A stretch of DNA of 6,785 nt from assembly GCA_016204155.1 (NCBI GenBank), contig JACQLG010000069.1, positions 1-6,785 of the forward strand. Direction: 5' to 3'. This DNA comes from Candidatus Niyogiibacteriota bacterium (GTDB lineage: Bacteria; Patescibacteriota; Minisyncoccia; 1-14-0-10-42-19). Made by a program: the position numbers and the translations under genes. The notes under the pieces are model-generated. The model ran no database searches and was not told where the DNA came from. It saw only the letters and a list, made by a program, of their open reading frames with translations. Numbering within the stretch: position 1 is the first letter of the stretch; every line of letters starts with the position of its first letter. Shown piece after piece: positions 5,161-6,785 of the stretch.

Positions 5161-6348
5161 ATGAAAAATAAAAATTCAATTCCTCTGGTGCGCGACGCCG
5201 CTTTTCGTTTCAAAAATGTAGAAATTGCAAATAAGGCAATGACTGGAAAGCTGGATCACGAAGTGTATACACGCTGGGCGCATGGCAATCCTACTGTGCG
5301 CGCATTTGAGGAAGAAGTTGCGTATCTCGAATTTAGAAACATTGGAGAAAGTTCGTATAAAAACTGCTTGGCGTCTTCCTCGGGAATGGCGACGATTCTA
5401 CAAATGTTTTACGGCCTTAAGGCGTCGGGTTTTCTGGAAGATGGCGATGAAGTCATTTCTTCAACACCAACCTATATGACGACTATTGAAGTTATGCAGA
5501 AAGATCTTCCGCTGCTTGGCATGAAAACTAAATTTGTAGACGCATCCGACAGTGATAATGTTGAAAAGGCTGTAACCGCGCGCACAAAAGTTATTTTTGT
5601 TGAATTTCTTGCAAATCCAACGCTGCGAGTCGCCGATGTGAAAGGCATTGCGGAGCTCGCAAAGAAGCACAAGGCGCTGTTTGTTGTAGATAATTCTTTC
5701 GCGTCTGCCTATTATTTTCGCCCTTTGGAACATGACGCGCATCTGGTGGTCCATTCCGCTACGAAATTTATCAATGGCCATGGCGATGTTGTTGCTGGTG
5801 TTATTGTCGGTAAAGAAGAGCATATGAAGCTTTTTATAGACCAGTACCATCGATACGGCGCATGTATGGCGCCGGATACTGCCCTGCTTCTTTTGCGGTC
5901 CTTAAAAACATTCGATCTCCGTCTTGCCAGGCAAGGAGAAAATGCAGAGAAACTTGCAGCATGGCTCCAAAAACATCCAAAAATTAAAACAGTTCATTAT
6001 CCCGGCCTCCCTAGTTTTCCCCAGCATGAACTCGCAAAAAGTCACATGGCAACGCCATTTGGCAAAGCGGGGTATGGAGGCATGGTATCTGTTGAGATGC
6101 ATACCGGGAAAGACGCTACAAACCTTCTTGATACATTAAGCGAAATAAGCAGCACGTTTATTATTTCGGTTTCTCTTGGTTTCACGGAAACAAGAGGAGA
6201 ATTTGACGCTGGTATGGTGCATGCGGGCGTTGCTGAAAAAGAAATGGAAGAATTGGGATTATGCCCGACCCTTATCCGATTTAGTATTGGCGTTGAGGAG
6301 ATCGATCAGCTGGTCAACGATTTTGATACGGCGTTGAAGAAAATATAA
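5161..6348 (+). CDS. PLP-dependent Cys/Met-metabolism (trans-sulfuration) enzyme
   Basis: The 395-residue protein belongs to the cystathionine gamma-synthase/gamma-lyase, methionine gamma-lyase and O-acylhomoserine sulfhydrylase superfamily. Visible motifs are YTRWAHGNPT (36-45; Y36 and R38 reach the neighbouring subunit's PLP), SSGMATI (73-79) for phosphate binding, EFLANPT (148-154), VVDNSFAS (175-182; D177 contacts the pyridine nitrogen), HSATKFINGHGD (198-209; K202 carries PLP) and RFSIGVEE (373-380; R373 binds the substrate carboxylate). Two places depart from the family: the Tyr motif reads YMTT (105-108) where YGGT or YGCT is usual, and the C-terminal loop reads SLGFTETRGEFDAGMVHAG (338-356) where SLGGxE...SMTH is usual. 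The missing Cys argues against a classical methionine gamma-lyase. Reaction (synthase, lyase or sulfhydrylase) is undecided. Start is ATG 5161 with no ribosome binding site. The ridA neighbour suits a gamma-elimination chemistry that releases enamines. Confidence 0.9.
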   Translation: MKNKNSIPLVRDAAFRFKNVEIANKAMTGKLDHEVYTRWAHGNPTVRAFEEEVAYLEFRNIGESSYKNCLASSSGMATILQMFYGLKASGFLEDGDEVISSTPTYMTTIEVMQKDLPLLGMKTKFVDASDSDNVEKAVTARTKVIFVEFLANPTLRVADVKGIAELAKKHKALFVVDNSFASAYYFRPLEHDAHLVVHSATKFINGHGDVVAGVIVGKEEHMKLFIDQYHRYGACMAPDTALLLLRSLKTFDLRLARQGENAEKLAAWLQKHPKIKTVHYPGLPSFPQHELAKSHMATPFGKAGYGGMVSVEMHTGKDATNLLDTLSEISSTFIISVSLGFTETRGEFDAGMVHAGVAEKEMEELGLCPTLIRFSIGVEEIDQLVNDFDTALKKI

Positions 6349-6357
6349 TCTTCTTTC

Positions 6358-6385
6358 TTGATTTCCCAGTTTTTTGCTGTATAAT
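6358..6385 (+). promoter_or_regulatory. Promoter of the EF-Tu domain II-like gene (leaderless type)
   Basis: TTGATT (6358-6363), a 16-base spacer and a perfect TATAAT (6380-6385) form a strong promoter. Exactly 6 bases follow before ATG 6392, so the transcript would start at or beside the start codon. GAAGGA in those 6 bases touches the ATG and is too close to act as a ribosome binding site. Confidence 0.65.
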
Positions 6386-6391
6386 GAAGGA

Positions 6392-6643
6392 ATGGAAAAA
6401 GCAATAGGAAAGGTCACACATTTTTATGACAAGGCGAGCGTTGCGGTGCTCAAAATGACGGACAGCGGATTAAAAGTGGGCGATACGGTGAAGTTTGTTA
6501 AAGGAACAGAAGAACACACCGAGGCAATTGGCTCAATGCAGATTGATCACAAAGATGTCACGTCGGTAAAGAAGGGGGAAGAAGTAGCGGTCAAAGTTTC
6601 ATCGCCGGTAAAGGAAGGGACAGCGGTATATAAAACGGAATAA
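6392..6643 (+). CDS. EF-Tu domain II-like small protein (translation elongation factor-like)
   Basis: The 83-residue product has the pattern of the translation-factor domain II beta-barrel: IGKVTHFYDKASVAVLKM (5-22), then the LKVGDTVKFVKG turn (27-38), SMQIDHKDVTSVKKGEEVAV (48-67) and a closing VKEGTAVYK. Stand-alone copies of this fold occur in archaea and many uncultured bacteria, and a related domain is found at the C-terminus of some U32 peptidases. Cellular role is unknown; an RNA, ribosome or protein contact is a guess. ATG 6392 is chosen over TTG 6374 because the promoter TATAAT lies between them and the domain begins at once after MEK. It follows the PLP-enzyme gene by 43 bases but has its own promoter. 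It is Lys-rich and lacks Cys and Trp. No terminator hairpin follows; the AT-rich repeat region begins a few bases later. Confidence 0.8.
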   Translation: MEKAIGKVTHFYDKASVAVLKMTDSGLKVGDTVKFVKGTEEHTEAIGSMQIDHKDVTSVKKGEEVAVKVSSPVKEGTAVYKTE

Positions 6644-6785
6644 ATCCGAAATTCGAAGCACGAAATTCAAAATAAATTTAAAATCCCAAATTCCAAACGG
6701 GACGGGTTTGATTATTTTGATTTAGCATTTTGAGCTTGTTTGGAAATGATATATTAAATCTTGTGTGGTTATGTCATAATTGTCA
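6644..6785. repeat. AT-rich intergenic repeat region with short direct and inverted repeats
   Basis: CGAAATTC occurs at 6647-6654 and 6661-6668 (14-base period) and is followed by related AAATTT/AAATCCC/AAATTCC units to 6698. Arms of this segment recur inverted downstream: TCAAAATAA (6667-6675) with TTATTTTGA (6712-6720), and TTCCAAAC (6691-6698) with GTTTGGAA (6738-6745). It resembles, from memory, dispersed AAATTC-type intergenic repeats in genomes of uncultured bacteria. No coding frame is visible, and the element may continue beyond the window. Confidence 0.5.

Noticed and set aside
6374..6391. TTG start giving a longer EF-like protein
   Set aside because: The TATAAT promoter box lies inside this extension and the domain starts directly after ATG 6392.
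6644..6698. CRISPR-like short repeats
   Set aside because: The units are about 8 bases with a 14-base period, degenerate, and without unique spacers or cas genes.

Overview
The window carries six complete or near-complete genes plus one gene cut by the left edge. The genes are compact, mostly transcribed one by one, and lie in moderately AT-rich DNA. Hallmarks suggest an uncultured, small-genome bacterium, most like the Patescibacteria/CPR (Parcubacteria-like). These are a stand-alone EF-Tu domain II-like mini-protein, a GT-C membrane glycosyltransferase, unrecognised small proteins, AT-rich AAATTC-type intergenic repeats, and several genes whose -10 box lies next to the start codon. UGA serves as a normal stop (glycosyltransferase gene) and Trp is TGG, so the code looks standard. 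The lineage is an inference from gene style, not from a marker gene.

Left third (1-1238): the 3' end of an unrecognised + strand gene ends in a clear intrinsic terminator. It converges on a - strand gene for a small four-helix membrane protein of unknown function. Upstream of the latter is about 370 bp without a confident gene. That stretch is rich in dyad symmetry: a palindrome cluster over the membrane-protein start, a perfect 12-bp hairpin, and a long imperfect hairpin whose loop can pair instead with the sequence just downstream.

Middle (1239-4571): a pterin-4a-carbinolamine dehydratase gene (+) converges on a GT39/ArnT-like glycosyltransferase gene (-). Upstream of the glycosyltransferase, on the same strand, lies a Glu/Leu/Phe/Val dehydrogenase gene with its own terminator.

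Right third (4572-6785): the dehydrogenase gene is divergent from a RidA (enamine/imine deaminase) gene. Their predicted promoters have mirror-image TTGACT -35 boxes flanking one perfect DnaA-box sequence. RidA is followed by a PLP-dependent Cys/Met-metabolism enzyme and then by the EF-Tu domain II-like protein. The window ends in an AT-rich repeat region.

Functionally, the dehydrogenase, RidA and the PLP enzyme form a plausible amino-acid nitrogen/sulfur module. The PLP enzyme can make reactive enamines and ammonia, RidA hydrolyses such enamines to 2-oxoacids, and the dehydrogenase interconverts amino acids and 2-oxoacids with ammonia. I see no convincing CRISPR array, transposase, tRNA, rRNA or defence system. 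The most interesting signals are regulatory: the DnaA box in the divergent promoter, the leaderless-type promoters and the structured 1024-1129 region.
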